Shown: positions 47,526-56,334 of the stretch, one piece after another | Layout: every line of letters starts with the position of its first letter | How positions within the stretch are numbered: the stretch's first letter is position 1 | Assembly (NCBI GenBank): GCA_036498265.1 | Contig: DASYFT010000030.1 | Location: 1 to 64,000 of the forward strand | Reading direction: 5' to 3' | DNA: 64,000 bases | Source of the DNA: Palsa-744 sp036498265 | Lineage (GTDB): Bacteria > Actinomycetota > Thermoleophilia > Solirubrobacterales > Solirubrobacteraceae | Made by a program: the position numbers and the translations under genes | Notes under the pieces: generated by a model | Seen by the model: the letters and a program-made list of their open reading frames with translations, nothing else | Database searches by the model: none | Told to the model about the DNA's origin: nothing

Positions 47526-49373
47526 ATGTCCACCGTCCGCCCGCTCAGGGCAACCCGTTACGTACTTGCAGTGTGCCTGCTGCTGTGCGCCGGCGTGCTC
47601 GCCGTCGCATCGGCCGCCGGGGCCAGCCCGCGCCCCGCCGGCAGGGCCCACGGCTCCCGTCAGCACCGCGCGAGCGCGGTCTCGAGCTCGCGAAGGCCTC
47701 CCCGACGGCTGATGGCCGCGTCCAGGCGCGCCCGGGCAGCCGATCGGGTGCTGGTCGCCGACGCCAGGCAGCTGAAGCGCTGCCTGCGCGCGCATCGTCT
47801 TCACCCGCGGCGCTGCAACAGCGCCCGCGGCGCGCTGCAGCGGGCGGGTAGCCGCTTCGCCAACGCCGAGCGCCGCCTGGCCCGCTTCGGAAGGATGGGC
47901 AGGCCCAGCGGCTCGCTCGGCGCGAAAACGGCCTCGAGCTATGGTCCTCTGGCTGCGCCGCATCTGACGGTCTCCGGCCAGACGCTCCAGTGGAACCGAG
48001 TCGCGGGGATCAACAACTACGTGTACGTGCGAAAGGTGCCGGGACAGCTGGATCACTACTCGGTGATCACGGGCGCCTCGATCACGCCGCCGCCCGTTCC
48101 CGGGGCTACCGTCCGCTACAGCATTCGCACCGCGGTCAACGGCTCTGAATGGGCGCACGAGGTGTCGATCACCTACGCGCCCGTGGCGGGAGGACCCACT
48201 CCGCCGGACACCCAGGCCGCACCGGCGATCAGGGTGTCGGGCCAGACCCTCAGCTGGAACGAGGTCGGAGGCGTGACCACGTACGTGTTCGTCCGCAAGG
48301 TGCCCGGCCAGTCCGACCAGTACTCGGAGGTCAGCGGCATGTCGGTGACTCCCGCACCCGTGCCGGGGGCGACGGTGAAATACAGCGTCAGGACAGCTGT
48401 GACCGGTAGCGCCTGGGCGCCCGAGGTTGCGATCGCATACCCGTCATCGCCCGCCCCACCACCGCCGCCACCCGTCACCAAGCCGGTGGGCGGCGAACCG
48501 CCGGTCGAAAACGCGGGCATGTTCGTCGGGCTCGACATCGGCGGCTGGGACTGGGCGTCGGCGATCAACGACGAGGCCGGAGCCGTGAAGTACGTGCGCT
48601 CCAGCTACAACCACTTCGACAGCGACTCGCAGATGGAACTGCTGGCCAAAGCCGGCGTGCACCTGATGCCGCTGTTCGGAGAAGGCGGCACGCTCGCCGG
48701 TTACGACAACGCCGGCTTCGTCGGCGAAATCGTCGCGTGGTTCCAGCGCTACGGCAAGGGCGGCACGTTCTGGCAGGGCAAGCCCGCCGACCTCGGAGCC
48801 ACGACGTGCGAGCTGATCAACGAGCCGGGGAACCCCTACTTCTACCCGGACTACAACAACCACGCGCTCTACGCGAGCATGACCAAAGCAGTCCACGCCG
48901 CGCTGGAAGCGATTCCGGCGGCGAACCGCCCGAAGCTGCTGATCTCATACGACGGAGGCTTCAACGGCTCGCAGTACGGCAAAGAAATCTTCGCCGCCGG
49001 CGCCGTTGCGGATGGCGTGACGGTTCACCCCTACGGCGGCAAGAACAACGTCGAACAGAGCGCCCTGGGCGGCCGCGAACGCGTCACCCAGGCCCACGAA
49101 CAGACCGGTCTGCCCGTGTACGTGACGGAGGTCGGCTGGCCGACCGCCCTGGGGCAGTCCCCAACCGGCGACTCGCTGCAGTGGTCGGAAGCGCAGCAGG
49201 CCGAAAACATCACGCGCTTCGTCAAATGGTCACGTGAACTGAGGTACGTGAACGCCGTCGTCTACTTCAACTACGCGGACTACGGCAGCAACGACTTCTA
49301 CGGGATCGTGCACAGCAGCGGCTCCGGGCACAAGCTCGGCTACGAAGCGCTGCGGATCGCCGCGGGCAACTGA
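47526..49373 (+). CDS. Secreted glycoside hydrolase with two FnIII-like domains (clan GH-A type)
   Basis: A 615-aa exported enzyme from ATG 47526, with AAGGAG six bases upstream. It has a signal peptide (about residues 1-36), a basic helical region, and two near-identical beta domains (about 145-215 and 235-310; both carry SGQTL.WN and YV.VRKVPGQ.D.YS). A Pro-rich linker leads to a TIM-barrel catalytic domain (about 335-615). Glu433 in CELINEPGNP is the likely acid/base and Glu535 in YVTEVGWPT the likely nucleophile, about 100 residues apart as in clan GH-A. It probably cleaves an extracellular polysaccharide, perhaps the one made by this region. A candidate c-di-GMP riboswitch precedes it. 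Confidence 0.85.
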   Translation: MSTVRPLRATRYVLAVCLLLCAGVLAVASAAGASPRPAGRAHGSRQHRASAVSSSRRPPRRLMAASRRARAADRVLVADARQLKRCLRAHRLHPRRCNSARGALQRAGSRFANAERRLARFGRMGRPSGSLGAKTASSYGPLAAPHLTVSGQTLQWNRVAGINNYVYVRKVPGQLDHYSVITGASITPPPVPGATVRYSIRTAVNGSEWAHEVSITYAPVAGGPTPPDTQAAPAIRVSGQTLSWNEVGGVTTYVFVRKVPGQSDQYSEVSGMSVTPAPVPGATVKYSVRTAVTGSAWAPEVAIAYPSSPAPPPPPPVTKPVGGEPPVENAGMFVGLDIGGWDWASAINDEAGAVKYVRSSYNHFDSDSQMELLAKAGVHLMPLFGEGGTLAGYDNAGFVGEIVAWFQRYGKGGTFWQGKPADLGATTCELINEPGNPYFYPDYNNHALYASMTKAVHAALEAIPAANRPKLLISYDGGFNGSQYGKEIFAAGAVADGVTVHPYGGKNNVEQSALGGRERVTQAHEQTGLPVYVTEVGWPTALGQSPTGDSLQWSEAQQAENITRFVKWSRELRYVNAVVYFNYADYGSNDFYGIVHSSGSGHKLGYEALRIAAGN

Positions 49374-49387
49374 CCGCAGCTCCACTT

Positions 49388-49424
49388 GGGCGCGCCGACG
49401 CGGCGAGGAGCCGCCGGCGCGCCC
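49388..49424 (+). terminator. Hairpin after the glycoside hydrolase
   Basis: A perfect 10-bp stem, GGGCGCGCCG (49388-49397) with CGGCGCGCCC (49415-49424), starts 14 bases after the stop. There is no U-tract. It separates the hydrolase from the O-antigen ligase gene. Confidence 0.55.
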
Positions 49425-49529
49425 GAGAGGACGCCCTCGGCCGCCGTGATCGTGGCCTCCGGCGGCGATGCCCCACCTGCAGCGGGTGCGGTGGTCGTGT
49501 GCCTGCGGTACTTTGGTCGCTGACCGCTT

Positions 49530-50936
49530 ATGTCCTCTGAAGGCTGGCAAGACCTGCGCGGACGCCTCCCCCAGGCCCTGGGAGCCCGCCAGCTCGCACT
49601 CGGAGCGGCGATCCTGCTGGGTCTGGTCGGTGGGGCGCTCGCCTACCGCAACCCGACCACCGCCGTGATCCTTGCGATCGTGCTCGCGGGGATCTTCGGC
49701 CTCGCGGTGCTCGGCGAGCGGGCGTTTCCGTGGGCCGTGGTGATCGTCGCGGTCATACCCTGGTTCCCATTCATCTCCGAAGCTGCCGAACCGCCGATCG
49801 TGAAACAGAAGGTCATCGCCTCGGCGGTGGCAGCGGCGCCGCTCGCGCCGTGGCTGTGGTCGCTGGCGATGAGCGGCCGCAAAACGCGGCCGAGCCGCGC
49901 CACGCTGCTGATGGGTGTGCTCTTCGCCGGCCTCGCCGTCCTCATCTACGACACTCTCGGGAGCGTCTCGCAGATGATCAGCTCCGGCATCGTCGGCTTC
50001 CTGTTCATCGGCGTGACGTTCCTCTGCGCCAGGCGCTTCGGCCAGGCGCGCGGCTGGCTGGCCGCGTCCTTCGGAGGCCTGCTCGTGCTCGGACTGCTCG
50101 GCGCCGATGCGTACGTGCGTGCCCCCTCCAACAGGATCGGCTACTTCGTCGGCTACCCCATCACGTACGGGGCGCTCGTCGTCGGACTGCTCCCACCCGC
50201 GCTGCTGTACGCGTACCAGCGCTCGCGGCTGCTCGCGGGAGCGGTGGCCGCGGGCAGCGCCGCTCTGCTGATATTCAGCGAATCGCGCAGCTCCTGGGTG
50301 GCCGCGACCGTGATACTGATCGTCGCCGTGGTGCTCCAGGCGCGCGCCGGCAACTTCCGCGCGCTTGGCGCGGTGGTGGCCATCGTGGTGCTCCTGGGAG
50401 CTCTCGTGCTCGGAACGGGCACGTTGCACAACATCGTCGAGAAGAAGCTCAGCTCCAACATCACCACGACCCAGTCCGTCACGCACCGGCAGTGGAGCTA
50501 CGGCTACGCGCTCGAAACGATCGGCAACGCGCCCGTGTTCGGCGCCGGCGCACCCGGCTTCTCGGCGCGGGAATCGGCGAACAAAACGAACATCGGCGCC
50601 ATCGACAACGGCTACCTGTCGATCACCGTGGACATGGGCCTGATCGGGCTGTTCGCGGCGCTGATACCGATCGGGGTCGCGCTGCGCGTCCTGTGGCGCT
50701 GCCTGCGCTTCGGCGTCACCCCGCGGCTGGAGGTCTCACTCGCCCTCGGCATCGTCGGGATGGCGGTGGTGACCGCGTTCTACGACAGCTTCTACTGGGC
50801 CCAGATCGACCTGCTGCTGGGCGCCATGGGCGGCGTCCTATCGGTCCGGAGCGCCACGATCACGGGGAAGCGCGTTGCCGTGCAAGGGCACGCGCCGGGC
50901 GCCGGGCGCCGGCTCGGTCTCAGGTGGGCGACCTGA
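49530..50936 (+). CDS. O-antigen ligase / polymerase (Wzy-like) membrane protein
   Basis: A 468-aa protein from ATG 49530 with about 12 hydrophobic helices. The family's periplasmic-loop region is recognisable: ESRSSWVAATVILIV, then TTQSVTHRQWSYGYALETIGNAPVFGAGAPGFSARES and IDNGYLSITVDMGLIGL, as in O-antigen ligase/Wzy domains. It should polymerise or ligate lipid-linked repeat units at the outer face of the membrane. Its last 17 bases overlap the 3' end of the convergent chain-length/BY-kinase gene. Confidence 0.88.
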   Translation: MSSEGWQDLRGRLPQALGARQLALGAAILLGLVGGALAYRNPTTAVILAIVLAGIFGLAVLGERAFPWAVVIVAVIPWFPFISEAAEPPIVKQKVIASAVAAAPLAPWLWSLAMSGRKTRPSRATLLMGVLFAGLAVLIYDTLGSVSQMISSGIVGFLFIGVTFLCARRFGQARGWLAASFGGLLVLGLLGADAYVRAPSNRIGYFVGYPITYGALVVGLLPPALLYAYQRSRLLAGAVAAGSAALLIFSESRSSWVAATVILIVAVVLQARAGNFRALGAVVAIVVLLGALVLGTGTLHNIVEKKLSSNITTTQSVTHRQWSYGYALETIGNAPVFGAGAPGFSARESANKTNIGAIDNGYLSITVDMGLIGLFAALIPIGVALRVLWRCLRFGVTPRLEVSLALGIVGMAVVTAFYDSFYWAQIDLLLGAMGGVLSVRSATITGKRVAVQGHAPGAGRRLGLRWAT

Positions 50937-52476
50937 CGCGGCTGGGGCGCGACTTGGGACGGCCGTTGCGGCTGCCCGGCTCCTCGTAGTCGTAGCTGTA
51001 GTAGCCGCTGCCGGCGGTCAGCCGCACGTCGGTGACGACCAGACCGAACACGCGCAGCCCGCTCTGCGCGAGCAGGCGGCTGGTGGCGCGGAGGCGGTCG
51101 CGCCGGCTGACGCCCGCGCGGCCGATGAGGATCACGCCGTCGACCTCGGAGAGGCGCAGTAGGACGCGCGTGTCGGCGACCGGCAGCAGCGGTGGGGAGT
51201 CGATGATCACGAAGTCCGCGGCGTCGCGCACCTGGCCCAGCACCTCGGCCATCCGTCCGGCGCTCAAGAGGTCGGCGGAGTTGGGCGGCACCGTTCCGCT
51301 GGGGACGACAGACAGACCGGGCTCGGTGTCGATCGGCACCAGGTAGTCGTCGAGATCGGCGTTCGATACGAGCATGTCGGACAGCCCGGGCGCGTCGCGG
51401 TCGACGCCCAGGAGCGCGCTTGCGGTCGGCCTTCTCATGTCGCCCTCGACCAGGATCACCCTGCGGCCGATCGCCGCGAGTGCGGACGCGAGGTTGATGG
51501 CGACCGTGCTCTTGCCCTCGCTCTCGTCGGCGCTCGTTATCACGAAGCAACGCGATCGACCGGTCGGATCGAGGAAGCGCAATCCCTCGCGCAGCATCCT
51601 GTAGGACTCGCCCGTCGGTCCGGAGAGGTGGGCCTCGCCGACCGGGTCCGGTGTGTGCGGGACGCTCGCGATCACGGTGTAGTCGGGGCAGACGCGTTCG
51701 AAGTCCTCGATGGTCTTCAGACGGCGATCGAGGAAGTCGACCAGGAGCGCCAGGCCGCATCCCAGCAGCAGGCCCACCACCAGGCCGAGGATGCCGTCCC
51801 GTTTGGGCTTTGGCGTGACAGGCGTCGAGTCGGGCTGCGCCCGCGCGATCACCTCCGCGTCGCCGGTCTGCAGAGAGCGCAGCACACCAAGCTGGCGCAG
51901 GCTTTCCGCCAGCTTCGTCTGCTCGGCGGGAGAGGCTGTCTTGAGCGACTGGCCGACGAGTTCTTCGGCCTGCGCCACGGTCGAACGGTCCGTCTGGCGA
52001 CGGTAGGTGATGTAGCCGTCGGCAAAGGCGTTCGCGACCGCGGCGGCTTCGCGGGGGCTCGAGCGGGTTGCCGTGATCGTGGCGATATCCGCGTTGGAGT
52101 TCGGGTTGACCGCTACCGATGCGCGCAGCGAGCTGACCGATTCTTTGGTCTTCAGCAGGCTCGCGGCTTCCGCTGCGACGTTCAGGGAGGTCACCACGTC
52201 GATGTTGGTCTGGGTGGTCCGCTGCGGTTCCTGCGTGCCGGTCGAGAAGAGGTTGTTGCCGAACAGCGCCTGGGCGAAGCCCGGGTCGCGGAAGAGCAGC
52301 TGGGCGGAGGCGCTGTACTCCTTCGGCGAGCGCAGCGAAAGCGCGACCGCGATGACCACGCTCACGACGACGGTGGCGATGACCACCAGCCGGCGCCGCC
52401 AGAGAACCGAAAGCAACTCGAACGGAGAGACCGTCGGAGCCGATGGAGCGTCGAGTGATGGATCTAGATCAGGCAC
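50920..52476 (-). CDS. Polysaccharide co-polymerase with BY-type tyrosine autokinase (Wzz/CpsCD fusion)
   Basis: A 518-aa fusion. The Wzz-like domain (about residues 15-255) has two membrane helices (LVVIATVVVSVVIAVALSL and DGILGLVVGLLLGCGLALLVDF). The CpsD/BY-kinase domain follows (about 280-500), with Walker A ADESEGKSTVAINLA, a Walker A' that reads ILVEGDMRRP (Glu where Asp is usual), and Walker B FVIIDSPPLLPVAD. A C-terminal tyrosine cluster GYYSYDYEEP is the likely autophosphorylation site. It controls polymer length and export in concert with the Wzy-like protein. Start ATG 52474-52476. Confidence 0.93.
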   Translation of the reverse strand: MPDLDPSLDAPSAPTVSPFELLSVLWRRRLVVIATVVVSVVIAVALSLRSPKEYSASAQLLFRDPGFAQALFGNNLFSTGTQEPQRTTQTNIDVVTSLNVAAEAASLLKTKESVSSLRASVAVNPNSNADIATITATRSSPREAAAVANAFADGYITYRRQTDRSTVAQAEELVGQSLKTASPAEQTKLAESLRQLGVLRSLQTGDAEVIARAQPDSTPVTPKPKRDGILGLVVGLLLGCGLALLVDFLDRRLKTIEDFERVCPDYTVIASVPHTPDPVGEAHLSGPTGESYRMLREGLRFLDPTGRSRCFVITSADESEGKSTVAINLASALAAIGRRVILVEGDMRRPTASALLGVDRDAPGLSDMLVSNADLDDYLVPIDTEPGLSVVPSGTVPPNSADLLSAGRMAEVLGQVRDAADFVIIDSPPLLPVADTRVLLRLSEVDGVILIGRAGVSRRDRLRATSRLLAQSGLRVFGLVVTDVRLTAGSGYYSYDYEEPGSRNGRPKSRPSRVRSPT

Positions 52477-52668
52477 AGTGCCCGGGCCCGGACGTTGACG
52501 TGCAGCACCGAATCAATGATACGGGCCTATCGGCAGCACGGTGACGGTTCTTTACCCGGAGGCGGCCCGAGCGAACTTAAGTGCTCGAGCGGGCTCGCGG
52601 ACGGCCCGGGGCGGCTCGCGCCCACCCCTCCGCCCCGTGGATGGCGCTGACTGTAGCCTGACGAGTCC

Positions 52669-53853
52669 ATGACGAGGCCCCCCCACTCGTTGCGCATCGC
52701 CCTTGCCGACTCGCGGGACCCCCAGGACATGGGCGCGGGCTCCGGCGCGTCGGCTTCGCTGCTCGAGGCGATGCAGGAGTTGGTCGCCGAGGCCCTGCCG
52801 GTCAGCGGCGAGCTGCCCGGCCTCGTCGGCAGGATCGCGCACCTGAGCAGCGTCGCCGCGCGTCTGCGACCGCGGGATCTCCCCCATCTCCGGGCGAGCG
52901 CCAAGCGGTTCCATGCCGCCGCCCAGCTCGGCAGGCCCACGATCGCCGCCCGCCAGTACCTCGTCCGGCGGCGCCTGCCGCCGCCGGCGAGCATCGACGG
53001 TGTGGTCCAGCGGGGGAGCGAGATGCGCCTGCCCCGGGGCTACCACTACGTGACGCTCGAGGACTCCACGGTGCTGCAGGCGCTGGAGAGCTACCCGTGG
53101 GCTCACCTCGACGGCCTCTCGCATCACGGCGCCCGCATCTACGCCGAGCGCCAGCGGCAGATCTACGAATCGGCCGTCGCCTGCTGCTGCGCGACCCACT
53201 GGGTGGCAGACAGCATCGTCACCGGCTACGGGATCCCGGCAGAGCGGGTCCACACGGTGGGCCTCGGCCGGAACCACGACATCTCCGCGGAGAACGGGCG
53301 TGACTGGACCCGACCGCGCTTCCTGTTCGTGGGAGTCGACTGGCAGCGCAAGAACGGACCCGCCGTGCTGTCCGCGTTCGCGCGAGTTCGCGAGACGCAC
53401 CCCGAGGCCCAGCTCGACGTCGTGGGAGGCCACCCCCGCATCGAGCAGCCGGGGGTCACCCCGCATGGTCCTCTGTCGCTGGTCTATCCCGGCGAGCGGC
53501 GGCGGCTCGCCGCGCTCTATGGCCGCGCCACGGCGTTCGTCATGCCCTCGCTGCACGAACCCGCCGGCATCGTCCACGCCGAGGCGGGCGGCGCAGGCGT
53601 GGCCTCGATCGGCACCACCGACGGCGGCGCCGCGACGATGATCGGTCCGGGCGGGATCCTCGTGGATCCACGGAAAGTCGACGAGCTCGTGGCGGCGATG
53701 GAGCGGCTCGCCGACCCCCAGACCGCGCAGCAGCTCGGGGATCTGGCGCGCCGGCACGCCGCCTTGCTGACGTGGCGCAAGGTGGCCGAGCGTGTGGTGC
53801 GGGCGCTCGCGATCCCCGGGGTCGACACGAGCGGCCTCGCGGAGTTCCTATGA
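52669..53853 (+). CDS. GT4 glycosyltransferase
   Basis: A 394-aa protein from ATG 52669. The N-domain is unusual, with an Asp-rich start (LADSRDPQDMGAGSGASASL) and a helical insert. YHYVTLEDSTVLQALESYPW and AVACCCATHWVADSI precede the C-domain RFLFVGVDWQRKNGPAVLSAF, GRATAFVMPSLHEPAGIVHAEAGGAGVASIGTTDGGAATMIG, and an E-x-rich donor loop. It is convergent with the 53862 gene, 8 bases apart. Donor and acceptor are unknown. Confidence 0.88.
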   Translation: MTRPPHSLRIALADSRDPQDMGAGSGASASLLEAMQELVAEALPVSGELPGLVGRIAHLSSVAARLRPRDLPHLRASAKRFHAAAQLGRPTIAARQYLVRRRLPPPASIDGVVQRGSEMRLPRGYHYVTLEDSTVLQALESYPWAHLDGLSHHGARIYAERQRQIYESAVACCCATHWVADSIVTGYGIPAERVHTVGLGRNHDISAENGRDWTRPRFLFVGVDWQRKNGPAVLSAFARVRETHPEAQLDVVGGHPRIEQPGVTPHGPLSLVYPGERRRLAALYGRATAFVMPSLHEPAGIVHAEAGGAGVASIGTTDGGAATMIGPGGILVDPRKVDELVAAMERLADPQTAQQLGDLARRHAALLTWRKVAERVVRALAIPGVDTSGLAEFL

Positions 53854-53861
53854 GCGCCGCC

Positions 53862-55091
53862 CTACGCCGCCGAGGTCGCGCGCATGGCGGCGACGGCGTC
53901 CTCCACGAAGCGCTCCTGCTCATCCAGGTAGGGGCCAATGCCGAACTCCTGGGCACGCTCGTATGCCCGCGCGACGCGGCCCGCCGTCTGCTCGTCCTCG
54001 AGCAGCACCCGAGCGAGCGCCGCTGCCGCCGCGGCGGCGTCCCCGCGCGGGAACAGCAGCGCGTGCTCCTCGTCGTGCATGCACTCGCCGATCCCTCCGA
54101 CGTCCGACGCGACCACGGGCACCCGGGCGAGCGCGCCCTCGATAGTGACCAGCGGAAACGGCTCGTCCCAGGTCGACGGCACGATCAGGGCATGGGCGCG
54201 CGAGAGAACCGCCGCTGCCTGCTCGGGCGTCTGCTGGCCGAGCCAGCGCACCGCCTCTGCCACGCCGAGACTCTCGGCCAGCCGGCGCAGCTCGGCGCCG
54301 TGCCCCGGATCCTCGGGGCCCACGACCAGCAGCTGGGCCGCCGGGACCCGATCCGAGCGAAGCAGCGCCAGCGCCTCGATCGCCACGCCGAGCCCCTTGT
54401 ACGGGGTGACGCGGCCGAGGAAGACGATCTCCGGGTCCGCCGCGGGGGCTCTGAGCGCGTGCTCGTAGAGGCTTCCATAGCGCGGAACCGAGTGGGTCAC
54501 CCGCTCGAGCACCGGCTCGAGGAAGTCGGGAACGGGGACCATCTGCTCGAGCGCGGTCGAGTTCCACGAGATGGCCGCCCGCAGCGGGGCGGTGGGATCC
54601 AGGCGCAGCGACGGCAGCCTGTTGAAGACGCGGCAGCCCGCCGCCCAGGCGGCCCTGGCCGCCCCACGGTCCTCCGGCAGCAGCTCGCGCATGAACTGGT
54701 CGACCCGGAACAGCCTTCCGAACCAGTGCTCGCAGACGCGGAAGGCAAGCGGCACGCCGCTGTCGGCCAGCACGCGCAGCGCGGCCTGCGGGATCGAGGT
54801 CCCGTTCCACTGGTAGACGAGGTCAGGCCCCCAGTCCAGCGCGGCTCGCGCGGACATGGCCGCCCGCCTGGACTCCTGCGGGGCCCGAAGCGCGCCCACC
54901 ATGTCCTGGCCCAGCAGCCCCAGCTCCCGTGCGACGCCCGGTTCCGCCGGGACGCTCTTGCGGTCTATGTCGCTGGTGAGCACGCGCACATCGTGGCGCT
55001 CGCGCAGGCGCTCCACGACGCCGGCGCACTCGACCTCGTAGCCCCCGAGGGCGACGGGTGGATAGAGCGTGGAGACTACGAGGATTCTCAT
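53862..55091 (-). CDS. GT4 glycosyltransferase
   Basis: A 409-aa protein from ATG 55089-55091. It starts MRILVVSTLYPPVALGGYEV, the classical GT4 nucleotide-sugar acceptor-domain start. YQWNGTSIPQAALRVLADSGVPLAFRVCEHWF marks the acceptor side; EIVFLGRVTPYKGLGVAIEALALL and VPSTWDEPFPLVTIEGALARVPVVASDVGGIGECM form the donor side with E-x7-E. It is divergent from the 55141 gene across 49 bases that must hold both promoters. Confidence 0.92.
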   Translation of the reverse strand: MRILVVSTLYPPVALGGYEVECAGVVERLRERHDVRVLTSDIDRKSVPAEPGVARELGLLGQDMVGALRAPQESRRAAMSARAALDWGPDLVYQWNGTSIPQAALRVLADSGVPLAFRVCEHWFGRLFRVDQFMRELLPEDRGAARAAWAAGCRVFNRLPSLRLDPTAPLRAAISWNSTALEQMVPVPDFLEPVLERVTHSVPRYGSLYEHALRAPAADPEIVFLGRVTPYKGLGVAIEALALLRSDRVPAAQLLVVGPEDPGHGAELRRLAESLGVAEAVRWLGQQTPEQAAAVLSRAHALIVPSTWDEPFPLVTIEGALARVPVVASDVGGIGECMHDEEHALLFPRGDAAAAAAALARVLLEDEQTAGRVARAYERAQEFGIGPYLDEQERFVEDAVAAMRATSAA

Positions 55092-55140
55092 TTTGCCCAG
55101 ACGGTACCCGGCCCGGCAGCGGGTTAGGGTAGGCGACCCG

Positions 55141-56334
55141 GTGCGAGCCCTTTTCTTCAACGAGGGCAACCTCGACAGCCACGTCCTCGGCCACGGCCAG
55201 CTCGACGCGGCGCTACGCGCGGGCCTGAGCGAGGCACAGGGCGTCGAAGCGAGGTTCGCCGGCCTCCCGCCGGCCGGGCGATTTGCTCGCGCAGCCGCCA
55301 GCCGCCACGTCGAACCGCTCGCGAGGCTGGATCTCGACCTGCGCGCGATCCGCTGGCACGGCGTGCACTCGCTGCGAGCCCGGACCGCCCTGAGGCGCGA
55401 GCTTCAGGCCTGGCCCGCCGACGTCGTCCACGTCTACAGCCATGCGATCGCGCTCACGATGGTGGGGATCATGCGCAGCACGCCGGTCGTGCTCTCGACC
55501 GACACGTCGATCATCGACTGGTCGAACATGCCGGGCTGGCGCTCGACACGCCGGCTGAAGCCGGTGATGATGATGCCCAGCCGGCTGCTAGAGCGGCGCG
55601 CGCTGCGGAATGCCGCGCTGGTCCTCGCGCGTACCGCCTGGACTCGCCGCGGGCTCGAACGCGAGGCGCCGGGCGTGCGGGTGGTGGAGCATCACCCCGG
55701 TATCGACCTCGACCGCTACAGGCCGGCGGACCGCCGTGAGCGGCCGCGCCCGCGGGTGCTGTTCGTGGGCAGTCGCTTCGTCCACAAGGGCGGTGAGGAC
55801 CTGCTCGCCGCGCTCGAGGAGAGGCTCGGCCGCGACGTCGACCTCGATCTCGTCACGCCGGCCGAGGTTCACGAGCGACCCGGGGTGACGGTCCATCGCC
55901 TCGAGCCCTCGGATCCCCGGCTGCTCGACCTCCAGCAGCAGGCGGATGTGTGCTGTCTGCCGACCTACGGCGACACGAACCCGTGGAGCGTGCTGGAGGC
56001 GATGGCATGCGGCACGCCGATGGTCTCCACGAGGATCGGCGGGATCCCCGAGATGCTCGACGAGGGCCGCGCCGGAGTGATCGTGCCCTACGGCGATCCT
56101 CGCGCGCTGGGCGACGCCCTGCGGTCGCTGCTGGCCGACCCGCAACGCCGCTCGCAGCTGGCGGGACGCGCACGAGCCCGCTGCGAGGAGCGATACGACT
56201 CCGGGCGCCAGCTCATGTTGCTGCTCGAGCACCTCCGCGCGGTCTCGGGCGGCGGCGAGCCGGGTCAAGGAGACCCGCGTCGCTCAGGCCAGGCGCTCCC
56301 GGCCGATCACGATACGCACGTCGTCGAGACCTAG
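55141..56334 (+). CDS. GT4 glycosyltransferase
   Basis: A 397-aa protein starting at GTG 55141. A -10-like TAGGGT (55125-55130) lies just upstream and no ribosome site is present, so the transcript may be leaderless. Motifs: RALFFNEGNLDSHVLGHGQL at the N-terminus, ADVVHVYSHAIALTMVG, RVLFVGSRFVHKGGEDLLAAL, and LPTYGDTNPWSVLEAMACGTPMVSTRIGGIPEML carrying E-x7-E. Its last 51 bases overlap the end of the convergent flippase gene. Confidence 0.9.
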   Translation: MRALFFNEGNLDSHVLGHGQLDAALRAGLSEAQGVEARFAGLPPAGRFARAAASRHVEPLARLDLDLRAIRWHGVHSLRARTALRRELQAWPADVVHVYSHAIALTMVGIMRSTPVVLSTDTSIIDWSNMPGWRSTRRLKPVMMMPSRLLERRALRNAALVLARTAWTRRGLEREAPGVRVVEHHPGIDLDRYRPADRRERPRPRVLFVGSRFVHKGGEDLLAALEERLGRDVDLDLVTPAEVHERPGVTVHRLEPSDPRLLDLQQQADVCCLPTYGDTNPWSVLEAMACGTPMVSTRIGGIPEMLDEGRAGVIVPYGDPRALGDALRSLLADPQRRSQLAGRARARCEERYDSGRQLMLLLEHLRAVSGGGEPGQGDPRRSGQALPADHDTHVVET

